A DNA stretch of 64,000 nucleotides from Mesorhizobium sp. Pch-S (GTDB lineage Bacteria > Pseudomonadota > Alphaproteobacteria > Rhizobiales > Rhizobiaceae), in NCBI RefSeq assembly GCF_004136315.1, contig NZ_CP029562.1:4673501-4737500 (forward strand), read 5' to 3'. Position numbers and translations under genes: made by a program. Shown in pieces: positions 25,062 to 33,001 of the stretch. The number at the start of each line of letters is the position of its first letter. Position 1 is the first letter of the stretch. Below the pieces are notes generated by a model that ran no database searches, was not told where the DNA came from, and was given only the letters and a program-made list of their open reading frames with translations.

Positions 25062-25700
25062 TCAGCCGGCGATGTTCTTCGGCTTCAGCCCGTCGAGGAA
25101 AAGCTGCTCCAGGAAGCGCGCCGCATCTTCGAAGCGGCCGTCGCCGCCAAGGTCGGGTCCAAGCACCGCGCGCACCTGCACGTCGAAATCGGCGTAGTGC
25201 TGCGTGGTGGCCCAGATCGAGAAGATCAGGTGCCAGGGGTCGGTGCGGACGATCTTGCCGGCGCGCATCCAGCCCTTGATGATGGTGACCTTCTCCTCAA
25301 CGAGGCTTTTCAGCTCGCCTTCCAGCAGCGGCATGATGCGCGGAGCGCCTTGCAGGATCTCGTTGGCGAACAGCCGGCTCTCGCGCGGATAGTCACGTGC
25401 CATCTCCAGCTTGCGGCGGATGTAGCTGCGCAGTTCCGTCAGCGGGTCGCCGACATCGTCGAGTTCGCGCAGCGGTCCCAGCCAGGTGTCGAGCAGGCGC
25501 TGGATCAGCGTTTCGTGGATTTCTTCCTTGCGGCGGAAATAGTAGAGCAGATTCGGTTTCGACATGCCCGCCGCTTCGGCGATCTGGTCGATCGTCGCAC
25601 CACGGAAGCCGTGGGTCGAGAACACTTCGAGCGCGGCTTCGAGGATCAGCTCGCGCTTTTCCTGCTGGATACGGGTGCGGCGAGGGGCTGGGGCGTTCAT
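25062..25700 (-). CDS. rutR: TetR family regulator, RutR-like
   Basis: The 212-residue protein has an N-terminal TetR helix-turn-helix (ILEAALEVFSTHGFRGATID, then AGMSKPNLLYYFRRKEEIHE), the wording typical of RutR, whose effectors in E. coli are uracil and thymine. The C-terminal region (FANEILQGAPRIMPLLEGEL, then WHLIFSIWATTQHYADFDVQ) also matches RutR. ATG 25700 is chosen by family length; its ribosome site is weak, and a TTG 21 bases earlier is possible. It is divergent from the aminotransferase operon, with a putative RutR box between, so it likely represses the pyrimidine genes and itself. Confidence 0.88.
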   Translation of the reverse strand: MNAPAPRRTRIQQEKRELILEAALEVFSTHGFRGATIDQIAEAAGMSKPNLLYYFRRKEEIHETLIQRLLDTWLGPLRELDDVGDPLTELRSYIRRKLEMARDYPRESRLFANEILQGAPRIMPLLEGELKSLVEEKVTIIKGWMRAGKIVRTDPWHLIFSIWATTQHYADFDVQVRAVLGPDLGGDGRFEDAARFLEQLFLDGLKPKNIAG

Positions 25701-25744
25701 GTCGTCAGAAGCCCTTTGCAAGACAAGGCGTTCAGGGTGAACTG

Positions 25745-25753
25745 GACCAATTG
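25745..25753. promoter_or_regulatory. Putative RutR core site between rutR and the aminotransferase operon
   Basis: GACCAATTG here is identical to the core of the better RutR-like box before preT at 17193-17201. It is embedded in two direct copies of CTGGACCA. Half-sites TTGACC (25818-25823) and GGTCAA (25856-25861) also occur in this 241-base divergent region. Autoregulation is inference. Confidence 0.4.
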
Positions 25754-25941
25754 TCTGGACCAGTTTTTGCTGGGCTGTGGAGCGCGCTTCGAATGCGGCA
25801 TTTCCGCTAGTAATCCCTTGACCGTCACCATGGCGGTGCTAACGTTTGTCCATCCGGTCAAAAATTTGCGTAGCATGAAAATGCGCCGAAGACCAAGCGT
25901 TGGCCGCACCGAAACGAAGCAGTGAAAGGAAAGGCTTGGTC

Positions 25942-27270
25942 ATGTCCAATCGGCTCAAGGTAACGCCGAACGATCTCAGTGCATTCTGGATGCCGTTTAC
26001 GGCGAACCGGCAGTTCAAGCAGGCGCCCCGCATGCTGGTGGCAGCCAAGGACATGCACTACACGGCTTCCGACGGTCGCAAGATCCTCGATGGCACCGCC
26101 GGCCTGTGGTGTGTCAACGCCGGCCATTGCCGTCCGAAGATCACCGAGGCGATCCAGAACCAGGCTGCGGAACTCGACTACGCACCTGCCTTCCAGATGG
26201 GCCATCCGATCGTGTTCGAACTGGCGAACCGGCTGGTCGACATCGCGCCCAAGGGCATGGACCATGTCTTCTTCACCAATTCCGGTTCGGAATCGGTCGA
26301 CACCGCGCTCAAGATGGCGATCGCCTATCATCGCGCCAAGGGCAACGGTTCGCGCTTCCGCCTGATCGGCCGCGAGCGTGGCTATCACGGCGTCAACTTC
26401 GGCGGCATCTCGGTCGGCGGTATCGTCAACAACCGCAAGATGTTCGGCACGCTGCTGACCGGCGTCGACCATCTGCCGCACACCCACCTGCCGGAAAAGA
26501 ACGCCTTCACCAAGGGCGTGCCGGAACATGGCGCTGAGCTTGCCGACGAACTGGAACGCATCGTTGCCTTGCACGATGCTTCGACCATCGCCGCCGTCAT
26601 CGTCGAGCCGGTTGCCGGTTCGACCGGCGTCATCCTGCCGCCGAAGGGCTATCTGCAGCGCCTGCGCGAAATCTGCACCAAGCACGGTATCCTGCTGATT
26701 TTCGACGAAGTCATCACCGGCTTCGGTCGCCTCGGCGCACCATTCGCCGCCGATTATTTCGGCGTGACGCCAGACATCATCACCACAGCCAAGGGCGTGT
26801 CGAACGGCGTCATCCCGATGGGCGCGGTGTTCGTGACCAAGGAAATCCACGACACGTTCATGAACGGCCCCGATCACATGATCGAGTTCTTCCATGGCTA
26901 CACCTATTCGGGCAATCCGATCGCCTGTGCCGCAGCACTCGGCACGCTGGACACCTACAAGGAAGAGGGTCTGCTGACCCGCGGTGAAGAACTTGCACCC
27001 TATTGGGAAGATGCATTGCATTCGCTCAAGGGGGAACCGAACGTCATCGACATCCGCAACATCGGCCTGATCGGCGCCATCGAACTCGCGCCGATTGCCG
27101 GTCAGCCGACCAAGCGTGCGTTTTCGGCCTTCGTGAAGGCCTTCGAACGCGGCGCGCTCATCCGTACCACCGGCGACATCATTGCGCTGTCGCCACCGCT
27201 CATCATCACCAAGGGCCAGATCAACGAACTGATCGACCACGTGCGCGAGGTTTTGAGAGCCGTAGACTAA
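25942..27270 (+). CDS. Omega-amino acid (beta-alanine)--pyruvate aminotransferase
   Basis: This 442-residue class III PLP-dependent aminotransferase has its Schiff-base lysine at K284 (TTAKGVSNG). The acceptor-pocket region (SAFWMPFTANRQFK at the N-terminus) and FFHGYTYSGNPIACAAALGT are characteristic of beta-alanine--pyruvate transaminases. In this operon it should convert beta-alanine, the end product of uracil breakdown (or beta-aminoisobutyrate from thymine), to malonate semialdehyde with pyruvate as acceptor. ATG 25942 follows AAAGGAAAGG. It is the first gene of a nine-gene operon divergent from rutR. Confidence 0.92.
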   Translation: MSNRLKVTPNDLSAFWMPFTANRQFKQAPRMLVAAKDMHYTASDGRKILDGTAGLWCVNAGHCRPKITEAIQNQAAELDYAPAFQMGHPIVFELANRLVDIAPKGMDHVFFTNSGSESVDTALKMAIAYHRAKGNGSRFRLIGRERGYHGVNFGGISVGGIVNNRKMFGTLLTGVDHLPHTHLPEKNAFTKGVPEHGAELADELERIVALHDASTIAAVIVEPVAGSTGVILPPKGYLQRLREICTKHGILLIFDEVITGFGRLGAPFAADYFGVTPDIITTAKGVSNGVIPMGAVFVTKEIHDTFMNGPDHMIEFFHGYTYSGNPIACAAALGTLDTYKEEGLLTRGEELAPYWEDALHSLKGEPNVIDIRNIGLIGAIELAPIAGQPTKRAFSAFVKAFERGALIRTTGDIIALSPPLIITKGQINELIDHVREVLRAVD

Positions 27271-27283
27271 GGCGCAAGCCAAA

Positions 27284-27319
27284 CGTTGCGGCCGGCGTCG
27301 GGAACCGCCGGCCGCAACG
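27284..27319 (+). promoter_or_regulatory. Very stable intra-operon hairpin
   Basis: A perfect 14-base stem (27284-27297 with 27306-27319) has an 8-base loop, TCGGGAAC. It is almost wholly G/C and lacks a T-run. It sits in the 73-base gap between the aminotransferase and amidohydrolase genes. It may protect the upstream message or lower read-through, as an RNA processing or polarity element. Confidence 0.6.
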
Positions 27320-27343
27320 CTGAAAGACAATGAGAGGACCATA

Positions 27344-28594
27344 ATGGCCGCACCCGGCGAGAATTTGCGCATCAATCCCGATCGTCTGTGGGACAGTCTC
27401 ATGGAGATGGCCAAGATCGGGCCGGGCGTTGCCGGCGGCAACAATCGCCAGACCCTGACCGATGAGGACGGGGAGGGGCGGCACCTCTTCAAGCGCTGGT
27501 GCGATGCCGCAGGCCTCGAGACCGGCATCGACAAGATGGGCACCATGTTTGCCCGTCGCGAGGGCACGGACCCAGATGCGCTGCCGGTCTATGTCGGCTC
27601 CCATCTCGATACGCAGCCGACCGGCGGCAAATATGACGGCGTGCTCGGTGTGCTTGCCGGGCTGGAAGTCGTCCGCACGCTGAATGATCTCGGCATCAGG
27701 ACCAAACATCCGATCGTCGTCACCAACTGGACGAATGAGGAAGGCGCGCGGTTTGCGCCGGCAATGCTGGCGTCCGGCGTCTTTGCCGGCGTGCATACGC
27801 TGGATTATGCCTATTCGCGCAAGGATCCCGACGGCAAGAATTTCGGCGATGAATTGAAGCGCATCGGTTGGCTAGGCGATGAAGAGGTCGGCGCGCGCAA
27901 GATGCACGCCTATTTCGAATATCACATCGAGCAGGGGCCGATCCTCGAAGCCGAAAACAAGCAGATCGGTGTCGTCACCCACGGGCAGGGCCTGTGGTGG
28001 CTGGAATTCACTTTGACCGGCAAGGAGGCGCACACCGGTTCGACGCCGATGAACTTGCGCGTCAATGCCGGGCTTGCCATGGCACGTATCTTCGAGATGG
28101 TGCAGAAAGTGGCGATGGACAACCAGCCTGGCGCCGTCGGTGGCGTCGGCCAGGTCAAGTTCTCGCCCAACTCACGCAATGTGCTCCCTGGCACCGTCGT
28201 CTTCACCGTCGACATCCGTTCGCCCGAACAGGCGAAGCTCGATCGGATGCGCGCAGCAATCGAGACCGATGCAGCGCGGATCGCCAGGGAACTGGGTGTC
28301 GGCTGCTCGGTCGAGGCAGTCGGTCATTTCGATCCGGTCACCTTCGATCCGACGCTGGTCGCCCGGGTGCGCTCGGCAGCGGAGAAGCTCGGCTATTCGC
28401 ACATGAACATCATTTCCGGGGCGGGCCATGACGCCTGCTGGACGGCGAGGGTTGCGCCTTCCACGATGGTGATGTGTCCTTGCGTCGACGGGCTTTCGCA
28501 CAATGAGGCCGAAGACATCTCGAAGGAATGGGCCGCTGCCGGTTGCGACGTGCTGTTCCATGCGGTGGCTGAGACTGCGGAGATCATCATCTAG
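27344..28594 (+). CDS. N-carbamoyl-beta-alanine amidohydrolase (beta-ureidopropionase), M20 type
   Basis: This 416-residue enzyme of the M20 / allantoate amidohydrolase family has metal-ligand motifs H87-L-D89 (GSHLDTQPTGGKYDG), D98, E132-E133 (WTNEEGARFAP), EYHIEQGPILE near residue 190, and a C-terminal GLSHNEAED. It would hydrolyse N-carbamoyl-beta-alanine to beta-alanine, CO2 and ammonia, the third step of the reductive pathway. Hydantoinase-associated carbamoylases (HyuC) belong to the same family, so L-carbamoyl amino acids are an alternative substrate, but preTA and dihydropyrimidinase in the same regulon favour the pyrimidine role. Confidence 0.9.
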   Translation: MAAPGENLRINPDRLWDSLMEMAKIGPGVAGGNNRQTLTDEDGEGRHLFKRWCDAAGLETGIDKMGTMFARREGTDPDALPVYVGSHLDTQPTGGKYDGVLGVLAGLEVVRTLNDLGIRTKHPIVVTNWTNEEGARFAPAMLASGVFAGVHTLDYAYSRKDPDGKNFGDELKRIGWLGDEEVGARKMHAYFEYHIEQGPILEAENKQIGVVTHGQGLWWLEFTLTGKEAHTGSTPMNLRVNAGLAMARIFEMVQKVAMDNQPGAVGGVGQVKFSPNSRNVLPGTVVFTVDIRSPEQAKLDRMRAAIETDAARIARELGVGCSVEAVGHFDPVTFDPTLVARVRSAAEKLGYSHMNIISGAGHDACWTARVAPSTMVMCPCVDGLSHNEAEDISKEWAAAGCDVLFHAVAETAEIII

Positions 28595-28612
28595 GAGGGC
28601 AATACCGGGGGC

Positions 28613-29506
28613 ATGGACGTCGATACACTCCTCAACGGGGTCATCAGACTCTCGAACTTCATGACATCGCGGCTGGTCGTGGCGGGAGTGGTTTTCTACG
28701 TGCTTTCGGGCTTTCTCACTGTCGGTAGCGTTTCGGAGGGGTTCTTGCCCAATGTCGATCTGGTGAACAACGTGGTGGAGAACTACCAGCGTATTTTCGA
28801 CATTCTCGGTGTCTCGGATTTCGCGCTGCTTTTGATCCTGTTCGTGTTCTTGACGACGATCCATATTGTCTACGTCGCGTTCGAGGCGATCGGGAAGTAC
28901 CTGCCGCCTGCGATTGTCCCGGTGTCCGGATGGCTGGCGCTCGACGACCTGACCTTGAAGGCTTTCGAGGTGCTGCGTGACGCCCGCGGCGAAGAGCATA
29001 CGGACGAAGAAAACCAGCGCCTCTATGAATTCAAGCGGAAGCTTCGCGAGATGGACCAGGAGAGCAAGGAGAAGTATCGCGAGCGGCTGGAGGGGACTTA
29101 TTCCACCTTCAGGATCGCGAAGACCTTCGTGCTCTTCTCCGTCGGAGCGTTGATATACGCGTGGTTTGCCGGCTACGGCGGAAGCATGAATCTGCTGCTG
29201 GTGATCCTCGCTTTCTCGGTCCTGCTTTCGCTGGTTTCCGGCTTCTCCATCTATCGCACCCATCATGTGCGGGTGACGAGGCTCTATCGGGACGTGGTGG
29301 GCGAGATCATCGAATTCTCGCGCGTGTGGGTGACACCGGAATATCAAGAAAAGCTGATCGGAATCTGCGCCTCGGAAAGGCAGTTACCGCATGTTTCGCT
29401 GGAAGTCGTCGTGCCGGTCTATGGCACACTCGACGCTTTCCTGGCGGATGTGCGCAAACTCAAACGCAGAACGACAAAAAGCCTAGTTTCAGGAGCGGAA
29501 CAATGA
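28613..29506 (+). CDS. Unknown integral membrane protein in the pyrimidine operon
   Basis: This is a 297-residue protein I do not recognise. Two hydrophobic segments (about residues 20-42 and 68-95) are followed by a charged cytoplasmic stretch rich in Glu, Lys and Arg (about 118-165, EENQRLYEFKRKLREMDQES) that may form a coiled coil. Two further hydrophobic segments (about 170-212) and a soluble C-terminal domain of about 85 residues follow. Start ATG 28613 follows GGGGGC, and the stop overlaps the dihydropyrimidinase start by four bases (ATGA), so it is translationally coupled to pathway enzymes. It could be a transporter accessory, channel or signalling protein; none is supported. Confidence 0.8.
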   Translation: MDVDTLLNGVIRLSNFMTSRLVVAGVVFYVLSGFLTVGSVSEGFLPNVDLVNNVVENYQRIFDILGVSDFALLLILFVFLTTIHIVYVAFEAIGKYLPPAIVPVSGWLALDDLTLKAFEVLRDARGEEHTDEENQRLYEFKRKLREMDQESKEKYRERLEGTYSTFRIAKTFVLFSVGALIYAWFAGYGGSMNLLLVILAFSVLLSLVSGFSIYRTHHVRVTRLYRDVVGEIIEFSRVWVTPEYQEKLIGICASERQLPHVSLEVVVPVYGTLDAFLADVRKLKRRTTKSLVSGAEQ

Positions 29507-30954
29507 CCAGAGTGATCAGGAACGGCACCATCGTCACGGCCGACCGGACGTGGAAGGCCGATGTGCTGATCCAGCACGGCAAGATCGTCGCGATCGGCCA
29601 GAACCTGCATGGCGACCATGAGTTCGATGCCACCGGCTGCTATGTCATGCCGGGCGGCATCGACCCGCACACCCATCTCGAAATGCCTTTCATGGGCACC
29701 TATTCGGCCGACGATTTCGAAAGCGGCACGCGCGCAGCCCTGTCGGGCGGTACTACCATGGTGGTCGATTTCTGCCTGCCGGCGCCGCAGCAGTCGCTGC
29801 TCGAAGCGCTGCAGATGTGGGACAACAAGACATCCAAGGCCGCCTGCGACTTCTCCTTCCACATGGCCGTCACCTGGTGGGGCGAGCAGGTCTTCAACGA
29901 GATGAAGTCCGTCGTCGACAAGGGCATCACCTCGTTCAAGCACTTCATGGCCTACAAGGGCGCATTGATGGTGGACGACGACGAGATGTATGCGTCGTTC
30001 CAGCGCTGCGCCGAACTGGGCGCGCTGCCGCTGGTGCATGCCGAGAACGGTGACGTGGTTGCGGCGCTGTCGCAGAAGCTGCTGGCTGCCGGCAACAACG
30101 GGCCTGAGGCTCACGCCTATTCACGCCCACCGGAGGTCGAAGGCGAGGCCACCAATCGTGCCATCATGATCGCCGACATGGCTGGCGTGCCGCTTTATGT
30201 CGTGCACACATCCTGCGAGCAGGCACATGAAGCGATCCGGCGCGCACGCCAGAAAGGCATGCGAGTCTATGGCGAACCGCTGATCCAGCACCTCGTGCTC
30301 GATGAGACCGAGTATTTCAACAAGGACTGGGACCATGCCGCGCGCCGCGTGATGAGCCCGCCCTTCCGCAACAAATTGCACCAGGATTCGCTGTGGGCCG
30401 GCTTGCAGGCGGGATCGTTGCAGGTGGTTGCTACCGACCACTGCTCGTTCACCAGCCAGCAGAAACGTTTCGGTGTCGGCGATTTCACCAAGATCCCGAA
30501 CGGAACCGGCGGACTGGAAGACCGCATGCCGGTGCTGTGGACGGCGGGCGTGAACACGGGCCGGCTGACCATGAACGAGTTCGTGGCGGTGACCTCCACC
30601 AACATCGCCAAGATCCTCAACATGTATCCTCGGAAGGGCGCCATCGTTGAAGGCGCGGATGCCGATATCGTGGTGTGGGATCCGAAACGCAAGAAGACGA
30701 TCTCGTCGAAAAGCCAGCAGTCGGTGATCGATTACAATGTGTTCGAGGGCTACGAGGTGACGGGCCTGCCGCGCTTCGTCTTCTCGCGCGGCGAACTCAC
30801 CATCCAGGAAGCCGAGGTGAAGACCAAGGCCGGCCATGGCGAATTCGTGGCGCGCGAACCCAACGGGGCCGTCAACCGGGCGCTGTCGACCTGGAAGGAG
30901 ATCACCTCGCCGCGCAAGGTGGAGCGCACCGGCATTCCTGCGACGGGGGTGTGA
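29503..30954 (+). CDS. Dihydropyrimidinase (D-hydantoinase)
   Basis: This 483-residue cyclic amidohydrolase opens dihydrouracil/dihydrothymine to the N-carbamoyl amino acid. Binuclear zinc site: His56 and His58 (GGIDPHTHLE), the lysine that is carbamylated in the family at K152 (HFMAYKGA), later His in HAENGD and VVHTSC, and catalytic Asp312 (ATDHCSF). Length and motifs match bacterial dihydropyrimidinases. The start overlaps the preceding membrane-protein gene by four bases (ATGA), and its stop overlaps the next gene's GTG by four (GTGA), showing tight operon packing. Confidence 0.95.
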   Translation: MTRVIRNGTIVTADRTWKADVLIQHGKIVAIGQNLHGDHEFDATGCYVMPGGIDPHTHLEMPFMGTYSADDFESGTRAALSGGTTMVVDFCLPAPQQSLLEALQMWDNKTSKAACDFSFHMAVTWWGEQVFNEMKSVVDKGITSFKHFMAYKGALMVDDDEMYASFQRCAELGALPLVHAENGDVVAALSQKLLAAGNNGPEAHAYSRPPEVEGEATNRAIMIADMAGVPLYVVHTSCEQAHEAIRRARQKGMRVYGEPLIQHLVLDETEYFNKDWDHAARRVMSPPFRNKLHQDSLWAGLQAGSLQVVATDHCSFTSQQKRFGVGDFTKIPNGTGGLEDRMPVLWTAGVNTGRLTMNEFVAVTSTNIAKILNMYPRKGAIVEGADADIVVWDPKRKKTISSKSQQSVIDYNVFEGYEVTGLPRFVFSRGELTIQEAEVKTKAGHGEFVAREPNGAVNRALSTWKEITSPRKVERTGIPATGV

Positions 30955-31328
30955 GCTTGCGGCGGCTTTTCCTTGTCGCAGCAGCCGTGTTCGTGGCGGC
31001 GCCGGTTTTCGCAGCCGGCATCGATCTTGCGAAACCCTATGGCAACAAGTCGGGCTGCATCAACAGGAATGGGCAGCAGGTCTATGCCGAGGATATGCTG
31101 CTGGTCACCAGGACCGATCTGGTAACGGCGGCCAGCGCGTGTACCATCAAGGAGACCAAGGCGAACAGCGATGGCTCCCTGCTTCTGAAGACCGAATGCG
31201 AGGCCGAAGGCGAAGAGGGCAAGGCGCCGGCGGATTTCGTTATCAAACCAAGCCCGAAAAACAAAAAGAAGCTCATCGTGACCGATGATAGCGGCTTCGT
31301 CATGGGGGAAGTGTCACAGTGCAAATGA
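30951..31328 (+). CDS. Small secreted four-cysteine protein of unknown function
   Basis: The protein is about 125 residues with a Sec signal (RRLFLVAAAVFVAAPVFAAG) and a mature part of about 100 residues with four Cys (SGC, SAC, TEC, SQC), likely two disulfides in the periplasm. GTG 30951 overlaps the dihydropyrimidinase stop (GTGA); TTG 30957 is an alternative with better spacing from GGGGG. The stop overlaps the ABC ATPase start region. Its place between a cytoplasmic enzyme and an importer suggests a periplasmic accessory of uptake, but there is no family match I can name. Confidence 0.72.
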   Translation: MSLRRLFLVAAAVFVAAPVFAAGIDLAKPYGNKSGCINRNGQQVYAEDMLLVTRTDLVTAASACTIKETKANSDGSLLLKTECEAEGEEGKAPADFVIKPSPKNKKKLIVTDDSGFVMGEVSQCK

Positions 31329-32116
31329 CTGCCGTAAAGCCAGCCGTCGTCGCGGCAAGCAAACTCGGCCTTACCTTCCAGACCAATGATGGACCGGTCC
31401 AGGCGCTTTCCAATGTCGATCTCACCATCGGAAAGGGTGAATTCGTCTCCTTCATCGGGCCTTCGGGTTGCGGCAAGACGACCTTCCTGCGCGTCATCGC
31501 CGACCTGGAAAAACCGACCTCCGGCTCGATCACCGTCAACGGCATGACCCCTGAACAGGCCCGCGAAAAGCGGGCCTATGGTTATGTGTTCCAGGCGGCT
31601 GCGCTGTTTCCGTGGCGAACGATCGAGCGTAACGTCGCATTGCCGCTGGAAATCATCGGCCTGCCCAAGGCCGAGCAGGCTCAGCGCATCAAACGCACGA
31701 TGGAACTGGTCAACCTGGCCGGCTTCGAGAAGAAGTATCCCTGGCAATTGTCCGGCGGCATGCAGCAACGCGCCTCGATCGCCCGTGCACTCGCTTTCGA
31801 CGCCGACCTTCTCCTGATGGACGAGCCGTTCGGAGCCCTGGACGAGATCGTGCGTGACCACCTCAACGAGCAATTGCTGCAGTTGTGGGCTGCCACCAAC
31901 AAGACCATCTGTTTCGTTACCCATTCCATTCCGGAGGCGGTTTATCTCTCGACCCGCATCGTGGTGATGTCACCGCGCCCTGGCCGGGTCACCGATGTGA
32001 TCGAGTCGACGCTGCCGCGCGAGCGTCCGCTGGATATTCGCGAGACGCCGGAGTTCCTGGCCATTGCAGCGCGGGTCCGTGATGGACTGCGCGCCGGTCA
32101 TTCCTACGAGGACTGA
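31319..32116 (+). CDS. ABC transporter ATP-binding protein, NitT/TauT (SsuB/ThiZ-like) family
   Basis: The 265-residue ATPase has Walker A GPSGCGKTT near residue 50, signature LSGGMQQRASIARAL near 145 and Walker B LLLMDEPFGALDEIVRDHL near 163, followed by TNKTICFVTHSIPEAVYLST, the wording of nitrate/taurine/HMP-type importers. GTG 31319 (GGGGGAA 8 bases upstream) and ATG 31325 (forming ATGA with the previous stop) are both possible starts. It energises the two permeases that follow. Because it lies in the pyrimidine operon, it probably imports a pyrimidine base or a dihydropyrimidine/hydantoin. Confidence 0.92.
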   Translation: MQMTAVKPAVVAASKLGLTFQTNDGPVQALSNVDLTIGKGEFVSFIGPSGCGKTTFLRVIADLEKPTSGSITVNGMTPEQAREKRAYGYVFQAAALFPWRTIERNVALPLEIIGLPKAEQAQRIKRTMELVNLAGFEKKYPWQLSGGMQQRASIARALAFDADLLLMDEPFGALDEIVRDHLNEQLLQLWAATNKTICFVTHSIPEAVYLSTRIVVMSPRPGRVTDVIESTLPRERPLDIRETPEFLAIAARVRDGLRAGHSYED

Positions 32117-32122
32117 CCGGGC

Positions 32123-33001
32123 ATGGATTCGTTTCGCTCCAAGATCATCCCGGTCACCACGATACTCCTGATCATCGTCGCCATCTGGTATGTCGGCGCC
32201 GTCTGGATGAACGCACCATTCCAGCGCGACATGGACAGCCGCAACAATGTCGTGCCTGGCACGATGGAATTCATCGGCAAGACGCTGTCGCAACCCAAGC
32301 CAACGCTGCCGGCACCGCATCAAGTGGCGCAGAACTTCTTCGAGAACACCTTTGCGCGGAAGATCACGAGCAATCGCAGCCTGGTCTACCATGCCTGGGT
32401 GACGCTCTCCTCGACGCTGCTTGGCTTTGCTTTCGGTACCGTGCTGGGCATCGTGATAGCCGTCGGCATCGTGCATGTGACGACGCTCGACCGTAGCCTG
32501 ATGCCGTGGATCATCGCCTCGCAGACCATTCCGATCCTGGCGATCGCGCCGATGGTGATCGTGGTCCTGGCTGCCGTCGGCATCACCGGCCTGATCCCGA
32601 AGGCATTGATCTCGACCTATCTTTCCTTCTTCCCCGTTGCCGTCGGCATGGTGAAGGGCCTGCGCTCGCCCGAGCTGATGCATCTCGACCTGATGCACAC
32701 CTACAATGCCAGCCGTTCGCAGACGTTCTGGAAGCTGCGCGTGCCGGCATCGGTACCGTTCCTGTTCGCCTCGATGAAGGTTGCGGTGGCGGCAAGTCTT
32801 GTCGGTGCCATCGTCGGCGAGTTGCCGACGGGTGCGGTTGCGGGCATCGGCGCCAAGCTGCTCGCCGGCGCCTATTACAGCCAGACCATTGACATATGGT
32901 CGGCGCTGGTGGCGGGGTCGGTGGTTGCGGCACTTCTGGTCGCACTGGTCGGTCTTGCCGGCCGTCTCGTCGACCGCGCCATGGGCGGGAGGCCAGCATG
33001 A
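32123..33001 (+). CDS. ABC transporter permease (NitT/TauT type), first
   Basis: This 292-residue inner-membrane permease has an N-terminal hydrophobic segment, a periplasmic stretch of about 60 residues, and five further segments. The EAA loop includes TYNASRSQTFWKLRVPASVP near residue 193 and IVGELPTG follows, as in SsuC/TauC-type proteins. It starts 6 bases after the ATPase stop, and its stop overlaps the next permease start (ATGA at 32998). With the larger second permease it would form a heterodimeric channel. Confidence 0.9.
   Translation: MDSFRSKIIPVTTILLIIVAIWYVGAVWMNAPFQRDMDSRNNVVPGTMEFIGKTLSQPKPTLPAPHQVAQNFFENTFARKITSNRSLVYHAWVTLSSTLLGFAFGTVLGIVIAVGIVHVTTLDRSLMPWIIASQTIPILAIAPMVIVVLAAVGITGLIPKALISTYLSFFPVAVGMVKGLRSPELMHLDLMHTYNASRSQTFWKLRVPASVPFLFASMKVAVAASLVGAIVGELPTGAVAGIGAKLLAGAYYSQTIDIWSALVAGSVVAALLVALVGLAGRLVDRAMGGRPA

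Noticed and set aside
25858..27567. 569-codon minus-strand frame opposite the aminotransferase
   Set aside because: Antisense shadow; no start signal and no recognisable domain.
29161..29502. In-frame upstream extension of dihydropyrimidinase
   Set aside because: It would add 114 non-conserved residues overlapping the membrane protein; the ATG at 29503 in an ATGA overlap is the natural start.
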